From Bacteroidaceae bacterium (GTDB lineage Bacteria; Bacteroidota; Bacteroidia; Bacteroidales; Bacteroidaceae): a stretch of DNA of 64,000 bases. The position numbers and the translations under genes were made by a program. Position 1 is the stretch's first letter. Every line of letters begins with the position of its first letter. The stretch spans positions 1 through 64,000 of the forward strand of contig JAFWYF010000035.1 in assembly GCA_017522785.1 (NCBI GenBank). Reading direction: 5' to 3'. A model generated the notes under the pieces. It was not told where the DNA came from. It saw only the letters and a program-made list of their open reading frames with translations, and made no database searches. Below, piece after piece: positions 1-8,730 of this stretch.

Positions 1-2
1 GT

Positions 3-104
3 AATATGATTCTTGATATATCTAAACCAGAGGTAACCGATAAACCGGTTATTCCTCGCTCGAACGAGTATCGTGGCGATTGGAATAACATTTGGGGCGA
101 ATAA
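3..104 (+). CDS. C-terminal end of an unidentified protein (partial)
   Basis: An open frame enters from the left edge and stops at TAA 102-104, giving 33 residues ending in the acidic/aromatic tail YRGDWNNIWGE. It has no stop between the window edge and 102, and a strong terminator follows 25 nt later, which fits a real gene end. I do not recognise the family and too little is visible to assign one. An overlapping frame at 73-258 runs through the terminator and is not credible. Confidence 0.5.
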   Translation, partial: NMILDISKPEVTDKPVIPRSNEYRGDWNNIWGE

Positions 105-128
105 GCAAGACTCTGAATACTCTATAAA

Positions 129-166
129 GTTTCGACCTTCCAATTACAGGAAGGTCGAAACTTTTT
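129..166 (+). terminator. Rho-independent terminator of the left-edge gene
   Basis: A perfect 13-bp stem (129-141 with 149-161) around a 7-nt loop is followed directly by TTTTT. It closes the transcript of the partial gene ending at 104 and insulates folB. Confidence 0.85.
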
Positions 167-201
167 GTTATTATTCATCTCCTAAAATTAATCTCTTGCA
201 A

Positions 202-234
202 TTTCTTTCATTAGGAATTGTTTTATTACATTTG
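202..234 (+). promoter_or_regulatory. Bacteroidetes-type promoter for folB
   Basis: A perfect TAnnTTTG -7 box, TACATTTG, lies at 227-234 with a TTTC -33-like element at 202-205, 21 nt apart. The predicted start of transcription is near 241, about 20 nt before the folB ATG. Confidence 0.5.
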
Positions 235-260
235 CGACGGTCGGCAAATAACGGATAGCA

Positions 261-629
261 ATGAAAATAGATAGATATCAAATAGAACTACATGATATGC
301 ATTTCTATGCACATCATGGTGTGATGCCACAGGAACGTGTGGTAGGTGCAAACTTTACAGTAAATATTGTGCTGGGGGTAAATGATTGCAGTTGTGCCGA
401 CAGCGACAGCATCGAAAACACCGTAAGCTATGCCGATGTCTACAATATTATTAAGCGCGAAATGGCACAGCCGTCGAACCTTCTCGAAAATCTCTGTAAA
501 CGTGTTATGGTGGCGCTCTTCGATAGTTTCGGAACGGTTGAGGAGATTGAAATTACAATTTCTAAGGATACACCGCCAATGGGTGGCGACAGGCTGAGCG
601 CTGCTGTTACTATGCAGGCGAGACGATAA
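261..629 (+). CDS. folB: Dihydroneopterin aldolase
   Basis: FolB cleaves 7,8-dihydroneopterin to 6-hydroxymethyl-7,8-dihydropterin and glycolaldehyde in cytosolic folate synthesis. The 122 residues match the family length. Visible landmarks are the N-terminal strand with YAHHGVMPQERVVG (about 16-29), SYADVY (56-61), and the C-terminal strand ending in SKDTPPMGGD, whose Lys102 is the expected catalytic lysine. It stands alone between a terminator and the convergent rnc; its last 20 nt overlap the 3' end of rnc on the other strand. Confidence 0.9.
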   Translation: MKIDRYQIELHDMHFYAHHGVMPQERVVGANFTVNIVLGVNDCSCADSDSIENTVSYADVYNIIKREMAQPSNLLENLCKRVMVALFDSFGTVEEIEITISKDTPPMGGDRLSAAVTMQARR

Positions 630-1389
630 CTTCGTTCTCGCTCTCTTGTGTGTCGGTGGAATTAATTCTGCATAGTGCGTTGTACGATGCTACTTGTTGG
701 CTCTCTCGCTTAGAGAAGCCTTCTCCCTCGCCGTAAGGCTCTCCGTCGATGCTCACACAACTTCTAAAGTAAACTCCTTCGGTACGTCGCTCCTCGCCCA
801 ATAATTCGAATGAGACATCTTTATGCCTCTTCTGCCCCCATTCTATCAGTTGGCTCTTATAGTTCTTGTCGGCTTTTATTACGCTCTCTACATCGCCTAA
901 ACGGGGTAGTATGCGCTCCAATATGAATGTGCGACAATAATTGTAGCCTCTGTCGATATAAATGGCTCCTATAAATGCTTCAAAGGCATTGCCATAGATA
1001 TAGTTGTTGTGCTTCTGCTCAATTCCATGGGTGTTGACGAATTTGTCTATTCCAATCTCTACTGCAATGTTGTTGAGACGCTCGCGACACACAAGACGGC
1101 TACGCGACTTAGAAAGAAATCCTTCGCGCTCGTGATGAAATTTACAATAAAGGTAGTCCGATATTACGGAACTGAGCACCGCATCGCCCAAGAACTCGAG
1201 GCGCTCATTGCACGATGAACGTTTGCGTGCTGTTGTGGTGGTTAGTGAACTGTGTGTGAATGCTGTTCTGTAGGGCTCAATGCTTTTTGGCACAAACCCT
1301 AGGATATTATACAATGCAGAATAAGACCTCTTCTCTTTGCAGAAAAGAAGCCTTATCCTATCTATTGTCTGTTTTAATCTCTTAGGCAT
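610..1389 (-). CDS. rnc: Ribonuclease III
   Basis: Double-strand-specific endoribonuclease for rRNA and mRNA processing. The 259-residue protein has the RNase III signature NERLEFLGDAVL (61-72) with its catalytic acidic residues, a second acidic site in GNAFEAFIGAIYID, and a C-terminal dsRNA-binding domain (about 175-245, beginning NYKSQLIEWGQ). About 30 extra residues precede the catalytic domain. It is the last gene of the acpP-fabF-rnc operon: its ATG overlaps the fabF stop region by 8 nt, implying translational coupling. Its 3' end overlaps folB. Confidence 0.93.
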   Translation of the reverse strand: MPKRLKQTIDRIRLLFCKEKRSYSALYNILGFVPKSIEPYRTAFTHSSLTTTTARKRSSCNERLEFLGDAVLSSVISDYLYCKFHHEREGFLSKSRSRLVCRERLNNIAVEIGIDKFVNTHGIEQKHNNYIYGNAFEAFIGAIYIDRGYNYCRTFILERILPRLGDVESVIKADKNYKSQLIEWGQKRHKDVSFELLGEERRTEGVYFRSCVSIDGEPYGEGEGFSKRESQQVASYNALCRINSTDTQESENEVIVSPA

Positions 1390-2641
1390 CTATCTTTTTG
1401 AATGCGATACATGCATTGTGGCCTCCAAAACCAAAGGTGTTTGAAATGGCAACATTAATCTCTCTCTCCTGAGCTTTGTTGAATGTGAAATTCAAATTGT
1501 AGTCGATAGCTTCGTCTTCATCGCCATCTTCGTGGTTGATGGTAGGAGGTACAAGATTGTTTTTAAGTGCCAAAACAGTGAGAACAGCCTCTATTGCGCC
1601 GGCAGCGCCAAGAAGGTGTCCTGTCATTGACTTTGTAGAACTTATGTTCAATTTATAGGCATGCTCGCCAAAGAGGCTCTGAATGGCCTTTACCTCGGCA
1701 ATGTCGCCTGCGTATGTCGATGTTCCATGAACATTTATATAGTCTACATCTTCGGGTTTTAAACCGCCCTCTTCCAATGCGCTCTTCATCACACGAATTG
1801 CTCCGTCGCCCTCGGGGTGGGGTGCTGTCATGTGGTGTGCATCGGCTGTGAGTCCGGCTCCTACTATCTCGGCATAAATTTTTGCTCCACGTGCTACGGC
1901 ATGTTCATACTCTTCGAGTATAAGGCATGCGGCACCTTCGCCAATGACAAATCCGTCGCGACTCTTGCTGAACGGACGCGATGCTGTCGTTGGAGAATCG
2001 TTACGTACCGACAGAGCATGCATGGCATTGAAACCTCCAACACCTGTGGGGCAAATTGCCGCCTCGGAACCACCTGTGAGCATAATATCTGCTCTGCCTA
2101 AACGAATTTGGTCGTATGCATCGATAATTGCATTTGATGCCGATGCACAGGCCGATGTGGTTACGTAGTTGGGGCCTTTTAAGCCATATTTTATTGATAT
2201 GATACCTGTGGTCATATCGGAAATCATCTTGGTGATGAGGAAAGGCGAGAAACGGGGACCGTTCTCGGGGTTTGTGAAATAGGGGGCAAGCTCGTCCTCG
2301 AGAGCACGAATACCTCCAATGCCTTCTCCGTAGATAACTCCAATACGTTCGCAGTTCTCTTGTTCGAGTACCAATCCGCTATCTTCGAGGGCTTTTATAG
2401 CCGACTCTACTCCAAAATGGGTGTCTGAGTCCACTTTACGTGCCTCGCGACCCATGTTGGCTTTGGGGTCGAAATCTTTTACTTCGCAAGCGAAATGGGT
2501 TTTGAACAAGGTTGTATCAAAACGAGTAATAGGCCCTGCTCCGCTAACTCCATTGGAGGCATTCTCCCAAATAGTGGGAATGTCATTTCCAATAGGGGAA
2601 ACAGCGCCAAGACCTGTTACAACTACTCTTCTAAGTTTCAT
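1382..2641 (-). CDS. fabF: Beta-ketoacyl-ACP synthase II
   Basis: Elongating condensing enzyme of type II fatty acid synthesis. The 419-residue protein carries the catalytic cysteine in TTSACASASNAI and the two histidines in NVHGTSTYAGD and MTGHLLGAAGAIEA. I start at ATG 2641 (MKLRRVVVTG); a TTG one codon upstream is unlikely. It lies 40 nt downstream of acpP, its acyl carrier, and overlaps rnc, an order common in Bacteroidetes. Confidence 0.95.
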   Translation of the reverse strand: MKLRRVVVTGLGAVSPIGNDIPTIWENASNGVSGAGPITRFDTTLFKTHFACEVKDFDPKANMGREARKVDSDTHFGVESAIKALEDSGLVLEQENCERIGVIYGEGIGGIRALEDELAPYFTNPENGPRFSPFLITKMISDMTTGIISIKYGLKGPNYVTTSACASASNAIIDAYDQIRLGRADIMLTGGSEAAICPTGVGGFNAMHALSVRNDSPTTASRPFSKSRDGFVIGEGAACLILEEYEHAVARGAKIYAEIVGAGLTADAHHMTAPHPEGDGAIRVMKSALEEGGLKPEDVDYINVHGTSTYAGDIAEVKAIQSLFGEHAYKLNISSTKSMTGHLLGAAGAIEAVLTVLALKNNLVPPTINHEDGDEDEAIDYNLNFTFNKAQEREINVAISNTFGFGGHNACIAFKKIDA

Positions 2642-2681
2642 CAAATAGAAAAGTTAGATAAATATGTGTCGAAGAGAAATA

Positions 2682-2924
2682 TTATTTCTCAGCAACCATC
2701 TTCTCTACGTACTTAACAGCATCACCTACTGTTACGATGTTTTCTGCTTGATCCTCGGGTATAGAGATACCGAACTCGTCCTCGATTTCCATGATAAGCT
2801 CAACTCTATCCAATGAGTCTGCGCTCAAATCATTTGTGAAACTTGCCTCAGAAGTAACCTCAGACTCTGATACACCGAACTTCTCTACGATAATAGCTTT
2901 AACTCTTGATTCAATTTCTGACAT
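2682..2924 (-). CDS. acpP: Acyl carrier protein
   Basis: Small acidic carrier of growing acyl chains, 80 residues from ATG 2924 ([11 protein letters not shown]). The phosphopantetheine attachment site is Ser37 in the motif [20 protein letters not shown] longer frame starting at 2963 is rejected because that codon lies upstream of the predicted start of transcription (near 2953) and its 13 extra residues do not belong to the family. First gene of the acpP-fabF-rnc operon. Confidence 0.95.
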   Translation of the reverse strand: MSEIESRVKAIIVEKFGVSESEVTSEASFTNDLSADSLDRVELIMEIEDEFGISIPEDQAENIVTVGDAVKYVEKMVAEK

Positions 2925-2960
2925 AATAGTATAATTTAAAAGATTGTAAATTATTTGCGA

Positions 2961-2991
2961 CAAAAGTATGATAAAATTTAGAAACTACAAA
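2961..2991 (-). promoter_or_regulatory. Promoter of acpP-fabF-rnc
   Basis: On the minus strand a TTTG -33 box (2991-2988) stands exactly 19 nt before a perfect -7 box TACTTTTG (2968-2961). This is a full match to the Bacteroidetes housekeeping promoter and puts transcription start near 2953, about 30 nt before the acpP ATG. Confidence 0.75.
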
Positions 2992-3016
2992 GAAAAGAAG
3001 GAAAAAACATATTAAC

Positions 3017-3046
3017 TTTTGCACAATTACGCAATTTTGTGCAAAA
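3017..3046. promoter_or_regulatory. Inverted repeat upstream of acpP, possible operator
   Basis: Ten-bp arms TTTTGCACAA (3017-3026) and TTGTGCAAAA (3037-3046) are separated by 10 nt, 25-55 bp upstream of the acpP -33 box and downstream of the pdxB stop. No T-run follows in either direction, so a terminator is unlikely. It could be a regulator site; the half-site TTTGCACA recurs upstream of pta with different spacing. Confidence 0.35.
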
Positions 3047-3084
3047 TTAGACAAAAAATATGCACTTTTTTACCCTTTCTTGTA

Positions 3085-4128
3085 CTATTTGAGCTTAATG
3101 TCATAGGCCTTTGGCTCTCTGCGAAGCTGATAGTTATTGCGCAGTTGCTCAAATTGGTCAGGAGACGATTTTAGTTGCTCGCTGTCGTTCTTTGGGTTGT
3201 ATATCTGCAAAAAGGCATCTTGCTCGTCGCTTGCTGCTATTATTACATTCTCGGGTGCAGGGAGCGATATCTCGGGTATTGCATTGTTGCTCCCGGTGAA
3301 TTTGACAAAGGCTTGCAACATCGTGCGGCTGGCATTCAGTTTGCCTTCGGCTGAATAGCCGGCAATGTGTGGTGTTCCTATATATACTTTATTCAATAGG
3401 GTTATGTTTATATCGGGTTCTCCTTCCCATACATCTATTATAGCATCGGAAACGGCGCCTTCTTCCAATGCCACAAGGAGCGCTCTGTTGTCTGCTACTC
3501 CCCCGCGTGATGCGTTAATGAGTAGTGGCTTTCTTTGCAATGAATAGAAGAAAGCACTATCGGCTAAGTGGTAGCTGGGGAACATTCCATCCTTTTGCAG
3601 GGTGGGGTGGAACGTTATAATATCGCACTCCTTTGCTATGTCGTGGAGCGAAACAAAGCCCTTTTCGCCTGTCGCCTCGCGAGGTGGGTCGTTCAGCAAC
3701 ACTCTCATGCCAATGCCCTTGGCCCACGATGCAATGCGGCTACCTATCCGGCCTACACCTACTATTCCCAAAGTGAGGTTGTGCAGTTGCACACCATTTT
3801 CTTTGCTCCAAATGTAGAGCGAAGATTGTACATACTGCAACACTGCATCGGCATTGCATCCGGGTGCACTAACCCACTCTATACCTCTCTGCTTGCAATA
3901 GTCGGAGTCGATGTGGTCGTAGCCAATTGTGGCGGTGCCAATGAAACGAACCTTACTGCCTTCGAGCAGTGAGGCATTGCACTCGGTGCGTGTGCGCACA
4001 AACAGTGCTTCGGCATGCTCTACATCGGCCTTTGAAATGGCTGTACCCGGCATGGCGTCTACTTTGTGTCCCATGCTCGTGAGTGCATCGTACAGGAACG
4101 GAATATTCTTGTCAATTATAATATACAT
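3085..4128 (-). CDS. pdxB: 4-phosphoerythronate dehydrogenase
   Basis: Second enzyme of the DXP-dependent pyridoxal phosphate pathway, a D-isomer-specific 2-hydroxyacid dehydrogenase. From ATG 4128 (MYIIIDKNIPF) the protein is 347 residues, close to the family. It shows the NAD-binding loop GIVGVGRIGSRIA (about 120-132), the catalytic arginine region NASRGGVADNRAL, a catalytic His in HIAGYSAEGK, and a C-terminal dimerisation extension. The open frame continues 34 residues upstream to 4230, but that extension is atypical. It reads alone, with the plus-strand DUF4254 gene diverging from it. Confidence 0.87.
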   Translation of the reverse strand: MYIIIDKNIPFLYDALTSMGHKVDAMPGTAISKADVEHAEALFVRTRTECNASLLEGSKVRFIGTATIGYDHIDSDYCKQRGIEWVSAPGCNADAVLQYVQSSLYIWSKENGVQLHNLTLGIVGVGRIGSRIASWAKGIGMRVLLNDPPREATGEKGFVSLHDIAKECDIITFHPTLQKDGMFPSYHLADSAFFYSLQRKPLLINASRGGVADNRALLVALEEGAVSDAIIDVWEGEPDINITLLNKVYIGTPHIAGYSAEGKLNASRTMLQAFVKFTGSNNAIPEISLPAPENVIIAASDEQDAFLQIYNPKNDSEQLKSSPDQFEQLRNNYQLRREPKAYDIKLK

Positions 4129-4261
4129 AGTTTGTTCTGCAATTTTGGGCGAAGATAACAAAAAAGGGTAAAATGGCTCATTTTTATGTAAACTTTTGTA
4201 CATATCATAAAGTTTAACTACATTTGCCAAAAGTGAAGATAATTATCAAAAATATAACAGC

Positions 4262-4879
4262 ATGAAAACATTTACCGAATTGAGTTGGCCGATATTCAAT
4301 GAGGCTATTGCCGACTATCACAAAACAGATAATGTGGATACTCCTATCAATAATCCCTATCCTGTAAAGAGTATCGAATATTATCTCTATCTGAAATGTT
4401 GGATAGATACAGTACAGTGGCACTTCGAGGATATTATCCGCGACCCGAATATCGACCCTGTTGAGGCACTTGTTTTGAAACGCCGTATCGATAAGTCGAA
4501 CCAAGACCGTACCGACCTTGTAGAACTCATCGATAGTTATTTCCTAGACCTCTACAAAGATGTAAAACCGTTGGAGAATGCTACAATAAACACCGAGAGT
4601 CCGGCATGGGCGGTAGACCGTTACTCAATCCTTTCTCTTAAAATATATCACATGCAAGAGGAGGTTAATCGCACCGATGTAGATGACGAGCATCGTGCAA
4701 AATGTCAGGCAAAACTCGATGTTCTTCAAGAGCAGTACAGAGACATGACAACCTCTATAGGTCAGTTGTTGCAAGATATTGAGGCCGGTCGCAAATATAT
4801 GAAGGTCTATCGTCAGATGAAAATGTATAACGACCCTTCGTTGAACCCGGTACTCTATGGCTCCGGCAAAAAAGAATAA
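4262..4879 (+). CDS. DUF4254 family protein
   Basis: A 205-residue soluble, mostly helical protein rich in aromatic and charged residues (FTELSWPIFNEAIADYHKTD near the N-terminus). I recognise it as a DUF4254 protein, a Bacteroidetes family of unknown function usually found beside a family 9 glycosyltransferase, as here (72 nt upstream). No signal peptide or membrane segment. The context suggests a part in lipopolysaccharide or other surface-glycan assembly; that is inference only. Confidence 0.75.
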   Translation: MKTFTELSWPIFNEAIADYHKTDNVDTPINNPYPVKSIEYYLYLKCWIDTVQWHFEDIIRDPNIDPVEALVLKRRIDKSNQDRTDLVELIDSYFLDLYKDVKPLENATINTESPAWAVDRYSILSLKIYHMQEEVNRTDVDDEHRAKCQAKLDVLQEQYRDMTTSIGQLLQDIEAGRKYMKVYRQMKMYNDPSLNPVLYGSGKKE

Positions 4880-4951
4880 GAAACAGGCAACTATCTTATT
4901 GGCGTAATACGATTTGTATATTAGCGGTAAATTAAAACTGTTTCTAATAAT

Positions 4952-5983
4952 TTGCAGACAATTCTAATAACACGTTTTTCGGCAGTAGGCGATATAGCAA
5001 TGACAGTTCCATTGCTATACTCGCTTGCTTCGTCATATCCCACGCACCGTTTTGTGTTTGTGAGCCGTCCACGTCTTGGGCAGTTTTTCATAAATGCTCC
5101 TTCGAATTTGGAATTTAAAGGGGTGGACCCTGCACAATATAGTGGTTTTTGGGGTTTGTACAGATTGTACAAAGAACTGAAACGGGAGTATAGGCCTGTG
5201 GCTTTTGCCGACTTGCACGATGTGTTGCGTACAAAAATATTGCGCTTCTTTTTCCGTCTTAGTGGGCTAAAGTGTTCGCATGTGCTAAAAGGACGCAAAG
5301 AGAAAAAGGCACTTACAAGACAACATAACAAGGTGCTTAAAGAACTCCCGACAACATTTGAACGCTATAAAGCGGTGTTTGAATGCATGGGCCTGCCATT
5401 TACATGCGATTTTGTTTCTCTCTTTGGTAACTCCAAAGGAGATATATCTGGATTTGGTTTTTTGCCCCAAAAAGGAGAAGATAAATGGGTGGGCATTGCT
5501 CCATTTGCCAAGCACAAAGGCAAAATCTATCCTATAGAAAAAATGCGCAGGGTGGTTGAACTGCTGTCGCAAGAACAGAATATAAAGGTGTTCTGTTTTG
5601 GCAACGGAGAAAAAGAGACGGAGGTTGTCGATGGGTGGTGTAAATCGTTTGAGAATGTTCACTCTTTCATTGGCAAAAGCGGCTTCGATGGCGAACTGCG
5701 TTTTATAAGCCATTTGGATGTTATGCTGAGCATGGATTCTGCCAATATGCACATAGCCTCTTTGGTGAACACTCCTGTAGTTTCGGTGTGGGGCGCAACA
5801 TCTCCTATGGCAGGTTTTCTGGGTTGGCGACAAGCAAAACAGAACTGTGTGGAACTGCCACTCGAATGTCGTCCTTGCTCAGTGTTTGGCAACAAACCAT
5901 GCCAATATGGCGACTACCGATGCATGAACATTCCGCCCGAAAGAATTGTAGACCATATATTGAACTTGTTGAAAAACACATAA
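4952..5983 (+). CDS. Family 9 glycosyltransferase (heptosyltransferase-like)
   Basis: A 343-residue GT-B enzyme related to ADP-heptose:LPS heptosyltransferases. Landmarks are the N-terminal ILITRFSAVGDIAMTVPLL and, in the C-terminal half, GKSGFDGELRFISHLDVMLSMDSANMHIASLVNTPVVSVWGATSP, the nucleotide-sugar-binding face of GT9. Start: the frame is closed by TAA at 4928-4930 and no ATG lies before the conserved first strand, so TTG 4952 is the likely start. A C-terminal cluster CRPCSVFGNKPCQYGDYRC is typical of Bacteroidetes members. Followed after 1 nt by a methyltransferase. Confidence 0.85.
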   Translation: MQTILITRFSAVGDIAMTVPLLYSLASSYPTHRFVFVSRPRLGQFFINAPSNLEFKGVDPAQYSGFWGLYRLYKELKREYRPVAFADLHDVLRTKILRFFFRLSGLKCSHVLKGRKEKKALTRQHNKVLKELPTTFERYKAVFECMGLPFTCDFVSLFGNSKGDISGFGFLPQKGEDKWVGIAPFAKHKGKIYPIEKMRRVVELLSQEQNIKVFCFGNGEKETEVVDGWCKSFENVHSFIGKSGFDGELRFISHLDVMLSMDSANMHIASLVNTPVVSVWGATSPMAGFLGWRQAKQNCVELPLECRPCSVFGNKPCQYGDYRCMNIPPERIVDHILNLLKNT

Positions 5984-5984
5984 C

Positions 5985-6713
5985 ATGAATAATAGGACAT
6001 TAGACCCAGCAAAAGACCCTATGGGGCGTGCCATTGCCGACTTTCACTCAACAGGCAAGGCTGCCAAACTACGTGTGCTCTCTTCTATGTTCTACGAAGA
6101 CGAAATTCCTGTTGCAACACTTTTTCGCAAGTTCGGCGATATGCCTCTGTTGGAGCAAGAGATGTTCAAACTTGCAAAAGGACGAATATTGGACGTTGGT
6201 GCCGGTTCGGGGTGTCATAGTGTGGAATTTATGCAACGCGGGCACGAGGTGGTTGCAATAGACATCTCGGAACTATCTGTGCAGGTTATGAAGGAGCGTG
6301 GCGTGGATGCCCGCATGGTTAATCTGTTCGACGAAACATTCAACGAAAAGTTCGATACAATAGTAATGGCTATGAACGGAATTGGCATCGTTGGTAAAAC
6401 AGAGTGCATGCAGGAGTTTTTCCGTTGTGCCAAAAGACTGTTGAATCCCGAAGGAGCTATATTGCTCGACTCGTCAGATATACGTTATATCTTTGAAAAT
6501 GAAGACGGCTCAATGGATATTGACCTTGCCGCCGGGTACTATGGCGAGGTAGATTTCAATATGCGTTATAAAAACATAAAAGGGGATTCTTTCGATTGGT
6601 TGTACATCGATTTCGATACTCTTTGCTATTATGCCAATGAAAATGGCTTTAATTGTGAGAAGTGTCTCGAGGGTGAGCACTACGACTATTTGGCACGTCT
6701 CACAAAGAGATAA
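5985..6713 (+). CDS. Class I SAM-dependent methyltransferase
   Basis: A 242-residue Rossmann methyltransferase: motif I is ILDVGAGSGCHSVEFMQRG (about 66-84), followed by the acidic ribose contact in VVAIDIS and the motif II/III region FDTIVMAMNGIG. The substrate is not evident. It starts 1 nt after the glycosyltransferase stop, so the two are co-transcribed, which makes a glycan or lipid substrate possible. Nothing in the sequence proves it. Confidence 0.8.
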   Translation: MNNRTLDPAKDPMGRAIADFHSTGKAAKLRVLSSMFYEDEIPVATLFRKFGDMPLLEQEMFKLAKGRILDVGAGSGCHSVEFMQRGHEVVAIDISELSVQVMKERGVDARMVNLFDETFNEKFDTIVMAMNGIGIVGKTECMQEFFRCAKRLLNPEGAILLDSSDIRYIFENEDGSMDIDLAAGYYGEVDFNMRYKNIKGDSFDWLYIDFDTLCYYANENGFNCEKCLEGEHYDYLARLTKR

Positions 6714-6798
6714 TTCCCGGTTTTGCACTCTGCTTTTCTCTGTTTTATTCCTCAAAATGTGTTTTGTTGCTATTTGGCGCACTTTTTTCTGACAAAAA

Positions 6799-6831
6799 TT
6801 AGAGGATAATACAACATTATTTGTATTTTTG
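6799..6831 (+). promoter_or_regulatory. Promoter of the aromatic amino acid operon
   Basis: A perfect -7 box TATTTTTG at 6824-6831 has a weak -33 match TTAG (6799-6802), 21 nt upstream. Start of transcription would fall near 6839, upstream of ATG 6869. This supports starting the DAHP synthase at 6869 and not at the TTG at 6842. Confidence 0.45.
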
Positions 6832-6868
6832 TATCTGATTTTTGAAAAGTTTAAAGCAAATTGACATT

Positions 6869-7882
6869 ATGATAGCAGTATTAAAGAATGGAGTTACTAA
6901 AACTCAACGCGACAACCTTGTTCATTGGTTGGAGTCGCAAAATGTGAAAGTACACGTTTCCGAGGGAGAAATGCAAACTGTTCTTGGATTAATAGGTGAT
7001 ACAAGCAAAATAGATATAGACCTTTTATCGGGTCTCGATATTATATCGAATGTAACCCGAATAAGTGAGCCTTTTAAGAGTGCAAACCGTCGTTTTCATC
7101 CCGATGATACAGTGATTGAGGTTGGACAAGGCGAGTCGAAAGTGAAAATAGGTGGCGGAAACTTCTGTATCATTGCAGGCCCCTGCTCGGTAGAATCCGA
7201 GGAACAAATACTTGCAGTGGCTCGTTCGGTAAAGGCTTCGGGAGCACAAATGCTTCGTGGTGGTGCATTCAAGCCTCGTACCTCGCCCTACGATTTTCAG
7301 GGACTGCGTGCCGAGGGTCTGCATCTTCTCCTTGAGGCTCGTAAAGAGACCGGTTTGCCCATTGTTACCGAAATTATGAGTGCTTCGCATCTTGAACTCT
7401 TCTCCGAAGTAGATATAATACAGGTTGGAGCACGTAATATGCAGAACTTTGAACTTCTAAAGGAACTAGGCCGTTGCGACAAACCTATCTTGTTGAAACG
7501 TGGTATGTCGGCAACGCTCAAAGAGTTGCTCATGAGTGCCGAATATATTATGTCCGAGGGTAACGAGCAGGTTATATTATGTGAGCGTGGTATACGTAGT
7601 TACGATAACTACACACGTAACGTACTCGATTTGGCGGCAGTGCCTGTTCTGCAAGGACTCACCCATTTGCCTATAGTGGTAGACCCAAGCCACGCGACAG
7701 GTGTATCGCGTCTGGTACGTCCTATGGCTTGTGCGGCTACAGCGGCAGGTGCCGACGGATTAATAATCGAGGTACATAACGACCCTGTTCATGCTCTTTG
7801 CGACGGTGCGCAATCACTCACACCCGAGCAGTTTGCCGAAGTGGCTTCGCGCGTGAATGAGATACGTAGCATTATGCACTAA
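6869..7882 (+). CDS. aroF: 3-deoxy-7-phosphoheptulonate (DAHP) synthase, type I-beta
   Basis: First enzyme of the shikimate pathway, condensing phosphoenolpyruvate with erythrose 4-phosphate. The 337 residues comprise an N-terminal ferredoxin-like (ACT-like) regulatory domain (about 1-70, beginning MIAVLKNGVTKTQ) and a TIM barrel with the signatures IAGPCSVES, MLRGGAFKPRTSPYDFQG, QVGARNMQN, LKRGMSAT and VDPSHATG. The N-terminal domain is the type found in allosterically controlled enzymes of this class. It heads the tyrA-aroB-aroA-pheA-aroQ run with short gaps, so it probably sets flux for the operon. Confidence 0.92.
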   Translation: MIAVLKNGVTKTQRDNLVHWLESQNVKVHVSEGEMQTVLGLIGDTSKIDIDLLSGLDIISNVTRISEPFKSANRRFHPDDTVIEVGQGESKVKIGGGNFCIIAGPCSVESEEQILAVARSVKASGAQMLRGGAFKPRTSPYDFQGLRAEGLHLLLEARKETGLPIVTEIMSASHLELFSEVDIIQVGARNMQNFELLKELGRCDKPILLKRGMSATLKELLMSAEYIMSEGNEQVILCERGIRSYDNYTRNVLDLAAVPVLQGLTHLPIVVDPSHATGVSRLVRPMACAATAAGADGLIIEVHNDPVHALCDGAQSLTPEQFAEVASRVNEIRSIMH

Positions 7883-7894
7883 TTTTCTGTTCAA

Positions 7895-8725
7895 ATGAGA
7901 GTAGGAATAGTAGGTCTGGGACTTATAGGTGGCTCGGCGGCCAAAGCATTTAAGGTTGCCGGGCACACTGTATATGGCTACGATATCGATTTAACGATAA
8001 CGGAATATGCACAACTCGAGGGAACTGTCGATTTTAAATTACATAGAGACAACTTCGCGGAATGTGAACTCATCTTGCTTGCAGCAACACCTAAGGCTGT
8101 AATCTCTTTTTTGCACGAAAACTCCTCTCATTTCCCAAAATCGGCTTTGGTAATAGACCTCTGCGGAACAAAGCAAAAGGTTTGTGAGGTGGGTTTTGCT
8201 ATGGCGCAGAAATATGGATTTACATTTGTGGGAGCACATCCCATGGCCGGCTTGCAATATTCCGGATACAAACATTCGCGTGCAACACTCTTTAATGGTG
8301 CGTCGGTAATTCTGGTGCCTCCTGTGCACGACGACATCGCGTTACTAGACAGAGTGAAACAAACTTTGGAACCATTGGGCTTCAAAAAATATGTGGTTAC
8401 TACGGCAGAACACCACGACAAAATGATTGCATATACTTCGCAAATGTGCCATGTGGTTTCTAATGCCTTCATAAAAAGTCCTACTGCACAACAGCATAAA
8501 GGGTATAGCGCGGGTAGTTTCAGAGATTTCACTCGTGTGTCGCGTCTTAATGAAAAGATGTGGACCGAACTGTTCATGGAGAATAGAGAACATTTGCTGA
8601 ACGAACTTAATCTGCTCATAAATTATTTGCATGAATATCGCGATGCAATAGAAACGGGCAACGACGAAATGCTTTGTAACCTTCTTCGCGATGGTCGCAT
8701 AGCAAAAGAGCAAACAGAAAAATAG
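7895..8725 (+). CDS. tyrA: Prephenate dehydrogenase (tyrosine branch)
   Basis: Oxidatively decarboxylates prephenate to 4-hydroxyphenylpyruvate. The 276-residue protein begins with the dinucleotide-binding motif GIVGLGLIGGSAAKAF and has the family's GAHPMAG motif (about 109-115) and the region EHHDKMIAYTSQMCHVVSNA. No chorismate mutase or ACT domain is attached; those functions sit on the pheA product three genes downstream. It lies 12 nt after the DAHP synthase and 5 nt before aroB. Confidence 0.9.
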   Translation: MRVGIVGLGLIGGSAAKAFKVAGHTVYGYDIDLTITEYAQLEGTVDFKLHRDNFAECELILLAATPKAVISFLHENSSHFPKSALVIDLCGTKQKVCEVGFAMAQKYGFTFVGAHPMAGLQYSGYKHSRATLFNGASVILVPPVHDDIALLDRVKQTLEPLGFKKYVVTTAEHHDKMIAYTSQMCHVVSNAFIKSPTAQQHKGYSAGSFRDFTRVSRLNEKMWTELFMENREHLLNELNLLINYLHEYRDAIETGNDEMLCNLLRDGRIAKEQTEK

Positions 8726-8730
8726 AAACT

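Noticed and set aside
73-258. Open frame of 61 codons on the plus strand
   Set aside because: It runs through a perfect terminator hairpin and the folB promoter, and overlaps the real end of the left-edge gene.
2925-2963. Longer N-terminus for acpP
   Set aside because: The upstream start codon precedes the predicted start of transcription and adds residues foreign to acyl carrier proteins.
3568-3972. Long antisense frames inside real genes (also 11100-11663, 23688-24146, 24789-25238, 5285-5833)
   Set aside because: They are shadows of conserved genes on the other strand and encode no recognisable domains.
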